Shown: positions 9,311 to 19,361, counted from the stretch's first letter. The stretch: DNA of 64,000 bases from Epibacterium ulvae (GCF_018678075.1 NZ_JAHHIR010000005.1:62001-126000); one strand, 5' to 3'. Translations and numbers: made by a program. Notes: a model not told the origin generated them from the sequence alone.

Positions 9311-10477
9311 ATGATCTCAGTTCGCACCGCTCTCGACCATTTGCTTGATCTCGTCTCGCCGCTGGCTGTTGAACATGTTCCCCTGGCCGAGGCCTTTGGC
9401 CGAGTGCTGGCCAAAGACGTTGCTGCCCGCCGTGAACAGCCGCCCTTTGCCGCCTCGACGATGGATGGCTATGCGGTGAACAAGGCTGAAGTAGAACTGC
9501 ACGCCATGTTCAAAGTAATCGGAGAATCTGCGGCAGGTCATCGGTTCGACGGCCGTGTGGGTCCCGGTCAGGCGGTGCGCATCTTTACCGGCGCGCCGGT
9601 GCCAGACGGCGCAAGTTTTGTGGTCATCCAGGAAGACGTCGACCGCAAAGGTAACCTGATCACCATCCTCGACCAACCCGGCGGGGACAACATTCGCCCC
9701 GCCGGCGGTGATTTCAAAATCGGCGACATCATCGCCGCGCCCAAACGGCTGTCCTCGGCCGATATCGCGCTGCTGGCCTCGATGAACGTCCCGCAGGTGC
9801 CCGTGCGGCGCAAACCGGATATCGCGCTGATCTCCACCGGGGATGAACTGGTCATGCCGGGAGAGACGCCGGGGCCGGGCCAGATCATTGCCTCCAATAC
9901 ATTTGGGCTCAAAGCGCTGCTTGAGGATTGTGGCGCTTCGGTCCGTATTCTGCCCATTGCCCGCGATCAGAAACCAGCCCTTGAGGCGGCGTTTAACTTC
10001 GCCAAAGGAGCAGATCTGGTGGTGACCATCGGCGGCGCCTCGGTTGGTGATCACGATCTGGTGGCGCAAGTCGCGCAGGATTTGGGGATGGAACAATCCT
10101 TCTACAAAGTTGCAATGCGCCCCGGCAAACCGTTGATGGGTGGCCGTATGGGTACCGCTGCGATGATTGGTCTGCCCGGCAATCCGGTCTCGGCCATGGT
10201 CTGTGGTCATGTGTTCCTGAAACCTGTTGTGGAACGCATGCTCGGTCTGCCGGATGGAACCACATTCAAGACAGCGCCCCTGCGCGAACCCCTCAGCAAA
10301 AACGGGCCGCGTGAACATTACATGCGTGCGGTTTTGACCCCTGATGGGATTGCCGCCTGTGAAAACCAGGACAGCGCGCTGTTGTCGGTTCTGGCCGAAG
10401 CCAACGTTTTGCTTTTGCGCCCCCCCCATGATCCTGCGCGCGACACTGGCGCCACGGTCACCTATCTGACCCTCTAA
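9311..10477 (+). CDS. moeA: Molybdopterin molybdenumtransferase
   Basis: The 388-residue MoeA inserts molybdate into adenylylated molybdopterin in the last step of molybdenum cofactor synthesis. Conserved elements include PPFAASTMDGYAV, GRVGPGQAVRIFTGAPVP, ISTGDELV, TIGGASVGDHD and MRPGKPLMGG with GLPGNPVSAMV. It starts on the base after the moaC stop. A terminator at 10506 ends the trpG-trpD-ung-trpC-moaC-moeA run, linking tryptophan and cofactor genes by position rather than function. Confidence 0.95.
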   Translation: MISVRTALDHLLDLVSPLAVEHVPLAEAFGRVLAKDVAARREQPPFAASTMDGYAVNKAEVELHAMFKVIGESAAGHRFDGRVGPGQAVRIFTGAPVPDGASFVVIQEDVDRKGNLITILDQPGGDNIRPAGGDFKIGDIIAAPKRLSSADIALLASMNVPQVPVRRKPDIALISTGDELVMPGETPGPGQIIASNTFGLKALLEDCGASVRILPIARDQKPALEAAFNFAKGADLVVTIGGASVGDHDLVAQVAQDLGMEQSFYKVAMRPGKPLMGGRMGTAAMIGLPGNPVSAMVCGHVFLKPVVERMLGLPDGTTFKTAPLREPLSKNGPREHYMRAVLTPDGIAACENQDSALLSVLAEANVLLLRPPHDPARDTGATVTYLTL

Positions 10478-10505
10478 TCCAAACGCCCGTCTGTTAACCC
10501 TTTGC

Positions 10506-10539
10506 AACGCCGTCCTGTCTCTCGGGGCGGCGTTATTTT
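10506..10539 (+). terminator. Rho-independent terminator after moeA
   Basis: A 10-bp stem (10506-10515 with 10525-10534, one G-T pair) and a nine-base loop are followed by ATTTTA. It separates the trp/moa/moe run from the lexA promoter 17 bases further on. Confidence 0.75.
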
Positions 10540-10555
10540 ATCCACAGCTTCGCGG

Positions 10556-10584
10556 TTGACACAAAACGAGAACATGCGTAGAAC
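10556..10584 (+). promoter_or_regulatory. lexA promoter with SOS operator (GAAC-N7-GAAC)
   Basis: TTGACA at 10556-10561 and TAGAAC at 10579-10584 are spaced by 17 bases. GAAC at 10570-10573 and again at 10581-10584, seven bases apart, form the reverse complement of the GTTC-N7-GTTC operator known for alphaproteobacterial LexA. The operator overlaps the -10 box, which is the arrangement expected for repression of lexA by its own product. Confidence 0.88.
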
Positions 10585-10619
10585 AAACCACGACAGGTGA
10601 TCAACAAAGCGAGGCGCAG

Positions 10620-11315
10620 ATGCTGACAAAAAAGCAGTTGGATTTGTTGGAGTTCATTCACAAACGTCTGCAACGCGATGGCGTTCCACCCAGCTTTGAT
10701 GAGATGAAAGTCGCGTTGGATCTGCGGTCCAAATCCGGCATCCACCGTTTGATCACTGCCCTCGAAGAACGCGGATTTATTCGCCGTCTTGCCCACCGTG
10801 CCCGCGCGATTGAGATTATCAAACTGCCCGAAAGCATGGGCGGCGATATCTCGGTCACCACGCCGCAGGTGATTGACGGCGGCAAGGGGAATGAGCCGGA
10901 AAAACCCAGCATTGACAAGATGATGTCCGGCGCGATTGAAGTGCCTGTTATGGGCCGTATCGCGGCTGGCGTACCGATCGCGGCCATCAGCGAAGTCTCC
11001 CATCAGGTTGCTGTGCCCACCGCGATGTTGTCGGCAAGCGGTCAGCATTTCGCCTTGGAAGTTAAAGGCGATTCGATGATGAATGCAGGCATCAATGACG
11101 GTGATGTGGTTGTCATCCGCGAGACCTCGCATGCGGACAACGGTGACATCGTGGTTGCTCTGGTCGAAGATCAGGAAGCCACGCTGAAACGGTTTTACCG
11201 CACCGGCGACCAGATCGCGCTTGAGGCTGAGAACCCCGCCTATCCAACCCAGAAATACCCCTCTCATATGGTGCGTATTCAGGGTCGCCTTGTTGGGTTG
11301 ATCCGCAGCTACTGA
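10620..11315 (+). CDS. lexA: LexA repressor, SOS response regulator
   Basis: The 231-residue protein represses DNA-damage genes and cleaves itself when activated by RecA filaments. The N-terminal winged helix (residues 1-66) includes [22 protein letters not shown]. The cleavage bond is Ala116-Gly117 in GRIAAGVPI, and the catalytic dyad is Ser152 (GDSM) with Lys190 (ATLKR). The linker is longer than in E. coli LexA, as is usual in alphaproteobacteria. An operator and promoter directly upstream show autoregulation. comEC converges on its 3' end with 22 bases between the stop codons. Confidence 0.97.
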   Translation: MLTKKQLDLLEFIHKRLQRDGVPPSFDEMKVALDLRSKSGIHRLITALEERGFIRRLAHRARAIEIIKLPESMGGDISVTTPQVIDGGKGNEPEKPSIDKMMSGAIEVPVMGRIAAGVPIAAISEVSHQVAVPTAMLSASGQHFALEVKGDSMMNAGINDGDVVVIRETSHADNGDIVVALVEDQEATLKRFYRTGDQIALEAENPAYPTQKYPSHMVRIQGRLVGLIRSY

Positions 11316-11337
11316 AGCGCCCGCGCGCCCTTAGACA

Positions 11338-13404
11338 TTAACCATCTTGTTCCGCGATGTCCGGCGCTGTTGCGCGGGGCACGCGCTTTCCGGCCAGCGG
11401 GTCCGGTGCTGTGTGCCATTTGCTTGGGCTCCACAGACGCAGGCCCGAGACGGCGCGGTTGGTTGTGATTTCCCCACTTTGTGCAACAGACAGGCTGCCG
11501 GTCAGGCGCAGCATGTCGGGATCGATCACCAGGCAGTCCATGTCTCGCCCCTTGTCGGGCAAGGGTTGGTTGCTCACAACAATCACATGGGCACCGCAGC
11601 CCGCAAATCCCTCGGCGGCGCGTTTGCCGCGCAACGCGCCAAAGCGCCGCGCCGCCGCATCGCTCCATCGGGCGGCAGCGGCGGCTTGCGAGGCCGGCGT
11701 GCCGTCGTTTTCCAACCAGACCTTGGCGATAAAACCGCTACCTTTATCGCGCGACAAGGCCCGTCCAGCCTCGGTGCGCAGTCCGATCAAGCCTCCGTCC
11801 TCGCTCACCAACAGATACGGGCGGTCATTGGCTCTCCACGCAACGACTGCACAGATGAAGCATATAAGACCCACGGATCGCACCCAGCCTTGCAGCAGGC
11901 AAAGACACAGACCGCCAATACTGATCAGCGCCAGCACCCAAGCTTGCGGCTGTGCAACAAAGCTTTGCGGATTTGGCAGATCTGCCACAAAATGCGCAAC
12001 CCACAGGATCCATTCCAGCCCCTGCACCATCGCCCAAAGCGCCAGACCTTCGACGCCAAAGGGCAGCAGAACCACGGCCAGCACCGCCGCAGGCATCACC
12101 AACCCGCCCATCACCGGCACCGCCAACGTATTGGCCAATAGCCCATAATGGGACATCGTGTTGAAATGCGCCGCCCCAAAGGGGGCCGTGGCCAGCCCCG
12201 CGATACCCGAAGACAGCAACAACATCAGCACTGGGCGCAGGAGTGAGGGCCCCGTGTTCCAATGCTGCCCGCGCAGGTAGCCAAAGACAGCAACCAAGGC
12301 CGTGGTCGCCGCAAAGCTCATCTGAAACCCAGGTCCCAGCAGGCTTTCGGGACGATGCACGAGAACAACCAACGCCGCTAAGGCCACCGCGCGCAAGGTC
12401 AGCGCCCGACGTCCCAACAAAACCGCGCCAAGGACAACGGCGACCATGACAAAGGCACGCTCGGTCGCGACATTGCCGCCCGACACCGCCAAATAGGCCG
12501 CACCAGCCAGCAAGGCACCAGCCGCTGCCAGTTTTTTGGCCCGCAGGTCCCGACCCAGAGCCAATCCGCCGACAACCAAGGTCATGCGCAGCGCGGTAAA
12601 CACCACGCCGGTCAAAAGCCCCATGTGAAGTCCGGAAATCGCCAAAAGATGCGCCAGATTGCTGACACGCAGCACATGCACCGTTTCCGCGTCCAACCCG
12701 CTGCGATCACCGGTCAGGACTGCGGCGGCGACCGCGCCCCCTGCCCCCAGTAGCCTGTTGTGCAGTGCTTGGGTGATCTGTGCGCGGTGTCGCGCCACCC
12801 AAAGCTCTGATCCGGGCATATCCGACAGCAAAACTGGCACCCGCGTATATCCCACCGCGCCAATGCCAAGAAACCAAAGATGACGACGGAAATCGAAACC
12901 GCCGGGTTCCACCGGCCCGCCCGTGAGAGACAGATGCGCCGTGGTCATAACCCGCGCGCCAATGGGCGGCGCTGTTGCCAGATCACGTGCGGTGATCCGC
13001 ACCCGGCGTGGTGTGCGCTCTTGCGCCATGCGCGACAGGTGAACCTGGTCCAAGGTCAGGCGCAACGCGTCGCTTTGAGAGCGGTCAATTGCCACCAGCC
13101 GGCCTTCAACCGGGCCGTAGTAGCGAAACTCGATAACCGGGGCCGCAACCAGATGGGCGCGCAGGTTGGCGCATAGAAATCCTGCCGCGATCAAAAGAAC
13201 CGCACAACCCCACAGGCGCGACACACGGCACAAGACGGCACCAGAAATTGCGCTGCACAGAACGACAGCCCAGACCACAACACCCGGCTCCACCGGCCAT
13301 TTGAAATAAAGCGCAACGCCCAGTCCAAAGCAGACGGCCGACCAGGGAAACAGATGCCCCTGCTGTGCATTCCAGCTGTGTTGAAGTGCCCTTGTTATCC
13401 GCAT
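11338..13404 (-). CDS. comEC: ComEC/Rec2 family DNA-uptake channel protein
   Basis: The 688-residue polytopic membrane protein belongs to the ComEC/Rec2 family that carries single-stranded DNA across the inner membrane in transformation. The N-terminal DUF4131-type region (about 20-200) is followed by the competence domain with LLAISGLHMGLLTG and many hydrophobic segments. The last 150 residues do not show the HxHxDH motif of the metallo-beta-lactamase domain found in long ComEC proteins, so this is the short form. Gene transfer agent recipients also need ComEC in Rhodobacter, which matters given the lysis genes at 22 kb. It is divergent from gltX. Confidence 0.88.
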   Translation of the reverse strand: MRITRALQHSWNAQQGHLFPWSAVCFGLGVALYFKWPVEPGVVVWAVVLCSAISGAVLCRVSRLWGCAVLLIAAGFLCANLRAHLVAAPVIEFRYYGPVEGRLVAIDRSQSDALRLTLDQVHLSRMAQERTPRRVRITARDLATAPPIGARVMTTAHLSLTGGPVEPGGFDFRRHLWFLGIGAVGYTRVPVLLSDMPGSELWVARHRAQITQALHNRLLGAGGAVAAAVLTGDRSGLDAETVHVLRVSNLAHLLAISGLHMGLLTGVVFTALRMTLVVGGLALGRDLRAKKLAAAGALLAGAAYLAVSGGNVATERAFVMVAVVLGAVLLGRRALTLRAVALAALVVLVHRPESLLGPGFQMSFAATTALVAVFGYLRGQHWNTGPSLLRPVLMLLLSSGIAGLATAPFGAAHFNTMSHYGLLANTLAVPVMGGLVMPAAVLAVVLLPFGVEGLALWAMVQGLEWILWVAHFVADLPNPQSFVAQPQAWVLALISIGGLCLCLLQGWVRSVGLICFICAVVAWRANDRPYLLVSEDGGLIGLRTEAGRALSRDKGSGFIAKVWLENDGTPASQAAAAARWSDAAARRFGALRGKRAAEGFAGCGAHVIVVSNQPLPDKGRDMDCLVIDPDMLRLTGSLSVAQSGEITTNRAVSGLRLWSPSKWHTAPDPLAGKRVPRATAPDIAEQDG

Positions 13405-13495
13405 GCTTGCTCCTGACCGAGCGTGTGGGTAGACAGGCAGAAATCTCAGGCTGAAAACTTGGCCTCATATGGTTTCCGAAAGGTTAATTACCGAC

Positions 13496-14896
13496 ATGTC
13501 CCAACCGGTCGTCACCCGCTTTGCCCCTTCGCCCACCGGCTTTTTGCACATCGGTGGTGCACGAACCGCGCTTTTCAACTGGCTCTATGCCCGTGGCCGC
13601 GGCGGGAAATTCCTGCTGCGGATCGAAGACACCGACCGTGAACGCTCTACCCCCGAAGCAACCGCTGCGATCCTGCAGGGCATGGATTGGCTGGGTCTGG
13701 ACTATGATGGCGATGTGATCAGCCAGTTTGAACGTGCTGGCCGCCACGCCGAAGTGGCCCTAAAGCTGCTGGCCGAGGGCAAAGCCTATAAATGTTTCGC
13801 CACGCAGGATGAGATCGCGGCGTTCCGTGAACAGTCCAAAGCCGAAGGCAAATCAACTCTCTACCGCTCGCCCTGGCGTGACTCGGATCCGGACACGCAC
13901 CCCGATGCGCCCTTTGTGGTGCGGATTAAAGCGCCCAAAGAGGGCGAGACCGTGATCCAGGATGAGGTTCAGGGCAATGTCACCATCAAGAACCAGCAGC
14001 TGGATGATATGATTCTGCTGCGTTCAGACGGCACGCCGGTCTATATGCTGGCCGTTGTGGTGGATGACCATGATATGGGCGTGACCCATGTGATCCGAGG
14101 TGACGACCATCTGAACAATGCAGCGCGCCAAATGATGATCTATACTGCAATGGGCTGGCCGCTGCCGGTCTATGCCCATATCCCGCTGATCCACGGCGCC
14201 GATGGCAAGAAGCTGTCGAAACGTCATGGGGCCTTGGGCGCGCAGGAATACCAGGCGATGGGCTATCCAGCCGCCGGAATGCGCAACTATTTGGCACGCC
14301 TGGGCTGGTCTCACGGCGATGATGAATTTTTTACGGACGCACAGGCCAAGGACTGGTTTAATTTCGACGGAATCGGGAAAAGCCCGGCCCGTTTTGACAC
14401 CAAGAAACTGGAAAACCTGTGTGGCCAGCATATCGCAGAAATCGAAGATGCCGCATTGCGGCACGAGATCGTCGCGTATCTCGACGCGACCAAAGAGCCG
14501 GCTTTGACTGAAGCGCAGTCAGAAAATTTGGAAAAAGCAATGTTCTGTCTGAAGGATCGGGCAAAGACTTTCCCCGAACTCCTTGAAAAGGCGCAGTTTG
14601 CACTGGCATCACGCCCTATAGAACCTGATGCAAAAGCCCAAAAAGCGCTGAGAAATGTATCCGATGGTATACTGGGCGAATTGACGCCGCATCTGCAAAG
14701 TGCTAGCTGGTCGCGAGACGAATTGGAGGCTTCATTGAACGCCTTCGCCGAAGCGCATGATACCAAGTTCGGCAAGCTCGCAGCGCCGCTGCGTGCTGCG
14801 CTGGCAGGACGTGCGGTCACTCCTTCGGTTTTCGACATGATGATGGTTCTGGGTCGTGATGAAACCCTGGCCCGGATTCAAGACGCCGCGGGATAA
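13496..14896 (+). CDS. gltX: Glutamate--tRNA ligase
   Basis: The 466-residue class I aminoacyl-tRNA synthetase charges tRNA-Glu (and possibly tRNA-Gln). The nucleotide-binding signature is [18 protein letters not shown] near residue 6, and the KMSKS-like loop is KLSKRHG. The ATG at 13496 is chosen because conserved sequence begins at [11 protein letters not shown] right after it; an ATG nine codons upstream has no ribosome site. The codon choice between about 14450 and 14760 looks less GC-rich than the first half, which could reflect recombination, but this is only an impression. A hairpin at 14941-14961 follows. Confidence 0.95.
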   Translation: MSQPVVTRFAPSPTGFLHIGGARTALFNWLYARGRGGKFLLRIEDTDRERSTPEATAAILQGMDWLGLDYDGDVISQFERAGRHAEVALKLLAEGKAYKCFATQDEIAAFREQSKAEGKSTLYRSPWRDSDPDTHPDAPFVVRIKAPKEGETVIQDEVQGNVTIKNQQLDDMILLRSDGTPVYMLAVVVDDHDMGVTHVIRGDDHLNNAARQMMIYTAMGWPLPVYAHIPLIHGADGKKLSKRHGALGAQEYQAMGYPAAGMRNYLARLGWSHGDDEFFTDAQAKDWFNFDGIGKSPARFDTKKLENLCGQHIAEIEDAALRHEIVAYLDATKEPALTEAQSENLEKAMFCLKDRAKTFPELLEKAQFALASRPIEPDAKAQKALRNVSDGILGELTPHLQSASWSRDELEASLNAFAEAHDTKFGKLAAPLRAALAGRAVTPSVFDMMMVLGRDETLARIQDAAG

Positions 14897-14940
14897 ATTC
14901 GCCTTTAACGCGAGAGTAAGCCCGCTCCTATAACACATCG

Positions 14941-14961
14941 CCTGCGCGGGTGGCGCGCAGG
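14941..14961 (+). terminator. Hairpin downstream of gltX, possible terminator
   Basis: CCTGCGCG at 14941-14948 pairs perfectly with 14954-14961 across a five-base loop, 45 bases after the gltX stop. There is no T-run after it, so it is a weak or factor-dependent terminator at best. Confidence 0.35.
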
Positions 14962-15027
14962 TGTTGCCCCGCATGGAATGCAGAGTATTAAGCTTTCTCA
15001 CCATGCCTGTAACAGGAAGGGACATCT

Positions 15028-16323
15028 ATGACCGACACTCAGAAAACCGCTAAGCTTACCTTGAATGATCAGGAGTATGAGCTTCCCATTTTCTCGCCGA
15101 CGGCAGGCCCCGATGTTCTCGACATCCGCAAGCTTTATGCCCAGGCCGGTGTCTTTACCTATGACCCGGGTTTTACCTCGACCGCGTCATGCGACAGCAC
15201 CATTACCTTCATTGACGGTGGCAAAGGTGAACTGCTGCACCGCGGGTACCCGATCGACCAGTTGGCGGCAAAATCCCATTACCTCGAAGTTTGCTACCTG
15301 CTGCTTTATGGTGAACTGCCGACCTCCACACAGCTGGAAGATTTTGAAAGCCGTGTGACAAACCACACGATGGTGCATGAACAAATGCACAACTTCTTCC
15401 GTGGTTTCCGCCGCGACGCACACCCAATGGCAACCCTGGTTGGTGTTGTTGGCGCGATGTCTGCGTTCTACCACGATTCCACCGATATCTCGGATCCGTG
15501 GCAGCGCGAAGTTGCGGCGATCCGTCTGATCGCGAAACTGCCTACCATTGCAGCGATGGCCTATAAATACTCCATCGGTCAGCCGTTTGTGTATCCACGC
15601 AACGACCTGGATTACGCGGCGAACTTCTTGCACATGTGTTTCTCGGTTCCGGCCGAAGACTACCAGGTGAACCCGATCCTGAGCCGTGCAATGGACCGGA
15701 TCTTCACCCTGCATGCGGACCACGAACAGAACGCATCGACCTCGACCGTGCGTCTGGCGTCGTCCTCAGGTGCAAACCCGTTTGCCTGTATCGCTGCTGG
15801 CATTGCCTGCCTCTGGGGTCCGGCGCACGGTGGTGCAAACCAGGCGTGTCTGGAAATGCTCAAGGAAATCGGCACTGTTGACCGCATTCCTGAATACATC
15901 GCAAAGGCAAAGGACAAGAACGATCCGTTCCGTCTGATGGGCTTTGGTCACCGTGTTTACAAAAACACCGACCCGCGTGCGAAAGTTCTGAAGCAATCTG
16001 CCGACGAAGTTCTGGAACTGCTGGGCGTCGAAGACAACCCGCTGCTGCAAGTTGCAAAAGAGCTGGAACAGACCGCTCTGAACGACCCCTACTTTGTTGA
16101 GAAGAAGCTGTTCCCGAACGTGGACTTCTACTCGGGCATCATTCTCGAAGCGATGGGTTTCCCAACGTCGATGTTCACCCCGATCTTTGCGCTGTCGCGC
16201 ACCGTGGGTTGGATCTCGCAGTGGAAAGAGATGATTTCGGATCCAACAATGAAAATCGGTCGTCCCCGTCAGCTTTATACGGGTGCCAACGCACGCGATT
16301 ACATCGACATCGAAAACCGCTAA
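15028..16323 (+). CDS. gltA: Citrate synthase (type II)
   Basis: The 431-residue enzyme condenses oxaloacetate with acetyl-CoA to start the citric acid cycle. Expected active-site elements are present: [25 protein letters not shown] with the first catalytic histidine, [14 protein letters not shown] with the second, and NVDFYSG with the catalytic Asp. The N-terminal 60-residue beta domain ([15 protein letters not shown]) marks the hexameric, NADH-sensitive proteobacterial type. GGAAGGGAC precedes the ATG, and a terminator follows. Confidence 0.97.
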   Translation: MTDTQKTAKLTLNDQEYELPIFSPTAGPDVLDIRKLYAQAGVFTYDPGFTSTASCDSTITFIDGGKGELLHRGYPIDQLAAKSHYLEVCYLLLYGELPTSTQLEDFESRVTNHTMVHEQMHNFFRGFRRDAHPMATLVGVVGAMSAFYHDSTDISDPWQREVAAIRLIAKLPTIAAMAYKYSIGQPFVYPRNDLDYAANFLHMCFSVPAEDYQVNPILSRAMDRIFTLHADHEQNASTSTVRLASSSGANPFACIAAGIACLWGPAHGGANQACLEMLKEIGTVDRIPEYIAKAKDKNDPFRLMGFGHRVYKNTDPRAKVLKQSADEVLELLGVEDNPLLQVAKELEQTALNDPYFVEKKLFPNVDFYSGIILEAMGFPTSMFTPIFALSRTVGWISQWKEMISDPTMKIGRPRQLYTGANARDYIDIENR

Positions 16324-16383
16324 GCCTGGGCGGCCCTTATTTGGGGGCCACCTGCGCCACCGCGTGGCTTTCTAAAACCAAAG

Positions 16384-16422
16384 AACCCGCCCACAGCAGA
16401 CGCTGGGGCGGGTTTTCCTTTT
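16384..16422 (+). terminator. Rho-independent terminator of gltA
   Basis: A 9-bp perfect stem (16384-16392 with 16406-16414) is followed by TTCCTTTT. It ends 17 bases before the stop codon of the convergent DegT-like gene. Confidence 0.75.
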
Positions 16423-16438
16423 GGGTGCAGCTCCCCGA

Positions 16439-17611
16439 TCAGCCGGGATCAGCGATCCGGTGCAACACGTCCGCGATCCGGACCATCTCCATTTCGGTCA
16501 GTCCCGAATGCAACGGCAGTGACAGGCCCATGTCATGGACACGGCCCGCCACCGGCATGGACGTCTTACCCATCTGCGCATACCAAAACGGCAAACGGGC
16601 GATATTGGGCGCAATCAACGCGCGGCTGTCCACGCGGGCATGACGCAGATAGTCAACCACTTCATCCCGGTTGCGCACCAACGTGCCAAAGGCATTGCAG
16701 GATGTCACTGCGGCGGCGCTGGTCTGCGTGAACATCTCCCCCAAGGCGGTCGTCAGGATCTCACGGTTGCGCATGCGCCGCTCTACTGCCGCGGCCAAGC
16801 GGGGAATTTGACGACGTCCCAAAAATGCATTGACCTCAGACCCGTTCAGCCCAAATCCTGCATGCAGAAAACCGGATTGCGCACCAAAATTCACATGCCC
16901 CAGACGCTGGCGCAGCTGGTTGCGCCGATCGGGTCCCAGTTCGGCTGCATTGCCATAGGCCCGCAGCGACAGCATCAACTGGTGCAGGTCATCGTCATTG
17001 GTCACGATCAACCCGCCCTCGATGGTCGACAGTTGATACCCCTCCCGCAGGGAAAAACTGGCGGCGGTGCCAAAAGTGCCCAGTTTCTGTTCGGCCATGG
17101 CAGAGCCCATAGCCTCGCGCGCGTCCTCCAGCAGGATCACATCATAGCGCGCGCACAGCTCAACTACCCGCGCCATATCGCACGGCACGCCAAGGGTATG
17201 GGGCAGAACCAAAAGCGCCGGGCTGTCAGCCTCCATCGCGCGTTCAAGCTGGTCGAGATCGATGTTGAGGGTCTGGGCGTCGCAGTCACACAAGGAGACC
17301 TGAAACCCAAGCTGCAGCAAGGGGGCCACGGTGGTAGGTCGGCTGAGCGCGGGCACAATTGCGCGCATATTGCGCAGCCGTCCGCCCTCCTTCAGGGCAT
17401 AGGCCATCACCAGATTGGCCGAGGCGCCGGAATTGACCATGATCGCGTGACGCACGCCTAACCACGCGGCAATCTCACGCTCGAACGCGTCGGTCTGCGC
17501 GCCGCGCGCCAGTGACCCGCCGGTCGCAATCCAATCCGCAAGCGCGGCCCGATCACCGGTGGTCAAAACCGTGTCTGAAAGCTTTATTTCCTTACTGCGA
17601 AGAACATACAT
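16439..17611 (-). CDS. DegT/DnrJ/EryC1 aminotransferase-fold protein lacking the PLP lysine
   Basis: The 390-residue product has the fold-type I pattern of sugar aminotransferases: NSGASANLVMA (residues 60-70), PHTLG near 137 and LLEDAREAMGS, where Asp163 is the residue expected to contact the PLP ring nitrogen. In active enzymes the block after the next SF contains a Lys that binds PLP, or a His in the dehydratase group. Here residues 185-200 read SFSLREGYQLSTIEGG, with neither Lys nor His. It may be a non-catalytic relative or have an unusual mechanism. The ATG at 17611 is preferred over a GTG four codons upstream; neither has a clear ribosome site. No sugar-biosynthesis genes are adjacent. 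Confidence 0.75.
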   Translation of the reverse strand: MYVLRSKEIKLSDTVLTTGDRAALADWIATGGSLARGAQTDAFEREIAAWLGVRHAIMVNSGASANLVMAYALKEGGRLRNMRAIVPALSRPTTVAPLLQLGFQVSLCDCDAQTLNIDLDQLERAMEADSPALLVLPHTLGVPCDMARVVELCARYDVILLEDAREAMGSAMAEQKLGTFGTAASFSLREGYQLSTIEGGLIVTNDDDLHQLMLSLRAYGNAAELGPDRRNQLRQRLGHVNFGAQSGFLHAGFGLNGSEVNAFLGRRQIPRLAAAVERRMRNREILTTALGEMFTQTSAAAVTSCNAFGTLVRNRDEVVDYLRHARVDSRALIAPNIARLPFWYAQMGKTSMPVAGRVHDMGLSLPLHSGLTEMEMVRIADVLHRIADPG

Positions 17612-17753
17612 CGAGGCTACCACTTTGAAAAATCATCGGCACCATTACGCCACAAAATCCGAGCATCGCTGCCAGCAATAAAGGCGCGAATTTGCATCAA
17701 ATTTGACAGGCTGGTATATCCGTTACGGGTAGTCGACGCACCTTAATTTTCTG

Positions 17754-18530
17754 TTAGCGACCTTCGAATTTTGCGGGGCGTTTTTCAAGGAAAGCAGACA
17801 CGCCTTCGATGAAATCCCGGCTTTTGCCCAACTCGCCCTGCAACTGCGCTTCGAGGTTCAGCTGGGACTTCAAATCATTGCCAAAGCTGGCCCGCATGGC
17901 GTCCCGGACTGCTCGAAAGGCACAGGTGGGCCCCGCAGCAAGGCTTGCACCACGGTTTCGCCAATGGGCGTCAAATTCGTCCGCTGGCACCGCCTCATAG
18001 ATCATGCCCATATCGCTCGCCGCGCGCGCCGAGATGCGATCGGCGAAAAGCGCGGCGCCCATCGCCTTGGCCAGACCAATTTGACGTGGCAAGAACCACG
18101 TCCCCCCGGCGTCTGGCATCAAGCCAATGCGGCTAAAGGCCTGGCTGAAAAACGCCGCCTCAGAAGCCATGACAACATCACAGGCCAGCGCCAGATTGGC
18201 CCCCGCCCCGGCCGCAGCCCCATTGACAGCCGCCAGTGTCGGCAACGGGCAATTCACCAGGGCTTCCAACATGGGATAGTACTCGTCACGCAAAACCCGC
18301 TCTAGATTAAGCTTGGTCGTATTGCGCGCATCCCCGAGGTCCTGGCCAGAACAGAACGCTGTTCCAGCCCCGGTGAGGACAACCGCACGCGCGCCCTCCA
18401 GCCGGTGGCCCAAGACATGGGTGATCTCAGCCCGCATTGCCGCGTTCATTGCGTTCATTTTGTCAGGCCGGTTCATCGTGATGACCGCCAATCCGTCCTG
18501 ACAGGTGAATGTGATCTCAACATAGTCCAT
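17754..18530 (-). CDS. Enoyl-CoA hydratase/isomerase, PaaG-like
   Basis: The 258-residue crotonase-fold protein has the oxyanion-hole segments AFCSGQDLGDAR and NGAAAGAGANLALACDVV, then IGLMPDAGGTWFLPR. FCSGQDL together with LMPDAGGTW resembles PaaG, the ring 1,2-epoxyphenylacetyl-CoA isomerase, more than plain enoyl-CoA hydratases. No other phenylacetate genes lie nearby, so a paaG symbol is not assigned and the substrate is open. It is a single minus-strand gene between the DegT-like and DUF2087 genes. Confidence 0.82.
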   Translation of the reverse strand: MDYVEITFTCQDGLAVITMNRPDKMNAMNAAMRAEITHVLGHRLEGARAVVLTGAGTAFCSGQDLGDARNTTKLNLERVLRDEYYPMLEALVNCPLPTLAAVNGAAAGAGANLALACDVVMASEAAFFSQAFSRIGLMPDAGGTWFLPRQIGLAKAMGAALFADRISARAASDMGMIYEAVPADEFDAHWRNRGASLAAGPTCAFRAVRDAMRASFGNDLKSQLNLEAQLQGELGKSRDFIEGVSAFLEKRPAKFEGR

Positions 18531-18612
18531 AGCGGCGGTCCCTCATTAAACACTATGCGCCAGACTGCCCGATGCGGGCCGGCGCGAAAAGCCCCGACCC
18601 GGCGTCGGAATG

Positions 18613-19170
18613 TCAGCCGACGCGCCGTTCTTTGATCGCCGCCAACAGCGCCCGTGCCTCGGGCGGCATGGGCTGCTCCAGACGTTGGTAGTTGCTGCCG
18701 TCGCGGTCACGGCGCATCAGCTGCATCTCGATCAGGGACCGCCGGATCTGTGCGGCGTCGCGAAACACCGTCATCTCATCGATCACGGCGCTGACCTGGC
18801 GCTCGCTGAACCGCTCTCGCGCGGGGATCGCCGCCCAGACCACCCAAAGGCATAGCTCACGCACGCCGCGTTTCAACGGCCAGCGCGCCCATTGCCCGGC
18901 CTCGTCGAAATACCGTGCCGCGCGATCTACCTGTTTGCGGTTGGCCTGTGGCACCGGCGTGTTGCGGGCGCGCAGATGTTGATAGTTACGATAACCCGCA
19001 GCGCGCGCCACATGGGTCAGCATTTCAACATGGCTGGGGGGCGTGTCCAGCTGTTTGCGCAGGGTTTTGGTAAATTGGGACAGATCGTCGATGGTCAGCT
19101 GAATGACGTTGCGGCCAGTCTCTCGGCCAGGCTCGTGCCCGATATCAGGGCGCGTTTGTTCCTTGGACAT
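18613..19170 (-). CDS. DUF2087 domain protein, probable DNA-binding regulator
   Basis: The 185-residue protein ends in a DUF2087-like domain (about residues 95-165), recognised by WPLKRGVRELCLWVVWAAIP, RFSERQVSAVIDEM, RRSLIEMQLMRRDRDGSNY. The N-terminal half contains GYRNYQHLRAR, a motif seen in small helical domains of uncharacterised proteins. DUF2087 is usually found in or beside regulators of ArsR type, so DNA binding is an inference. The start at 19170 has GAGGAG nine bases upstream; the open frame extends 28 codons further without support. Confidence 0.68.
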   Translation of the reverse strand: MSKEQTRPDIGHEPGRETGRNVIQLTIDDLSQFTKTLRKQLDTPPSHVEMLTHVARAAGYRNYQHLRARNTPVPQANRKQVDRAARYFDEAGQWARWPLKRGVRELCLWVVWAAIPARERFSERQVSAVIDEMTVFRDAAQIRRSLIEMQLMRRDRDGSNYQRLEQPMPPEARALLAAIKERRVG

Positions 19171-19361
19171 GGGTTTTCTCCTCGCGATACCGCGCCTGCT
19201 GGTGCAGGTTGGATGTCCGCCCGTGTCCGTGGGTATCGCCTGAGCAAAGTCCAAAGACAGGATCAGGATATACTAACATAAGATCGCAGGTTTAGCGCGG
19301 GGCGGAGCCTGGGTGAACTGCGGACCGCCGCCACCCTAACAACGCCCGCACGCCTATGCAA

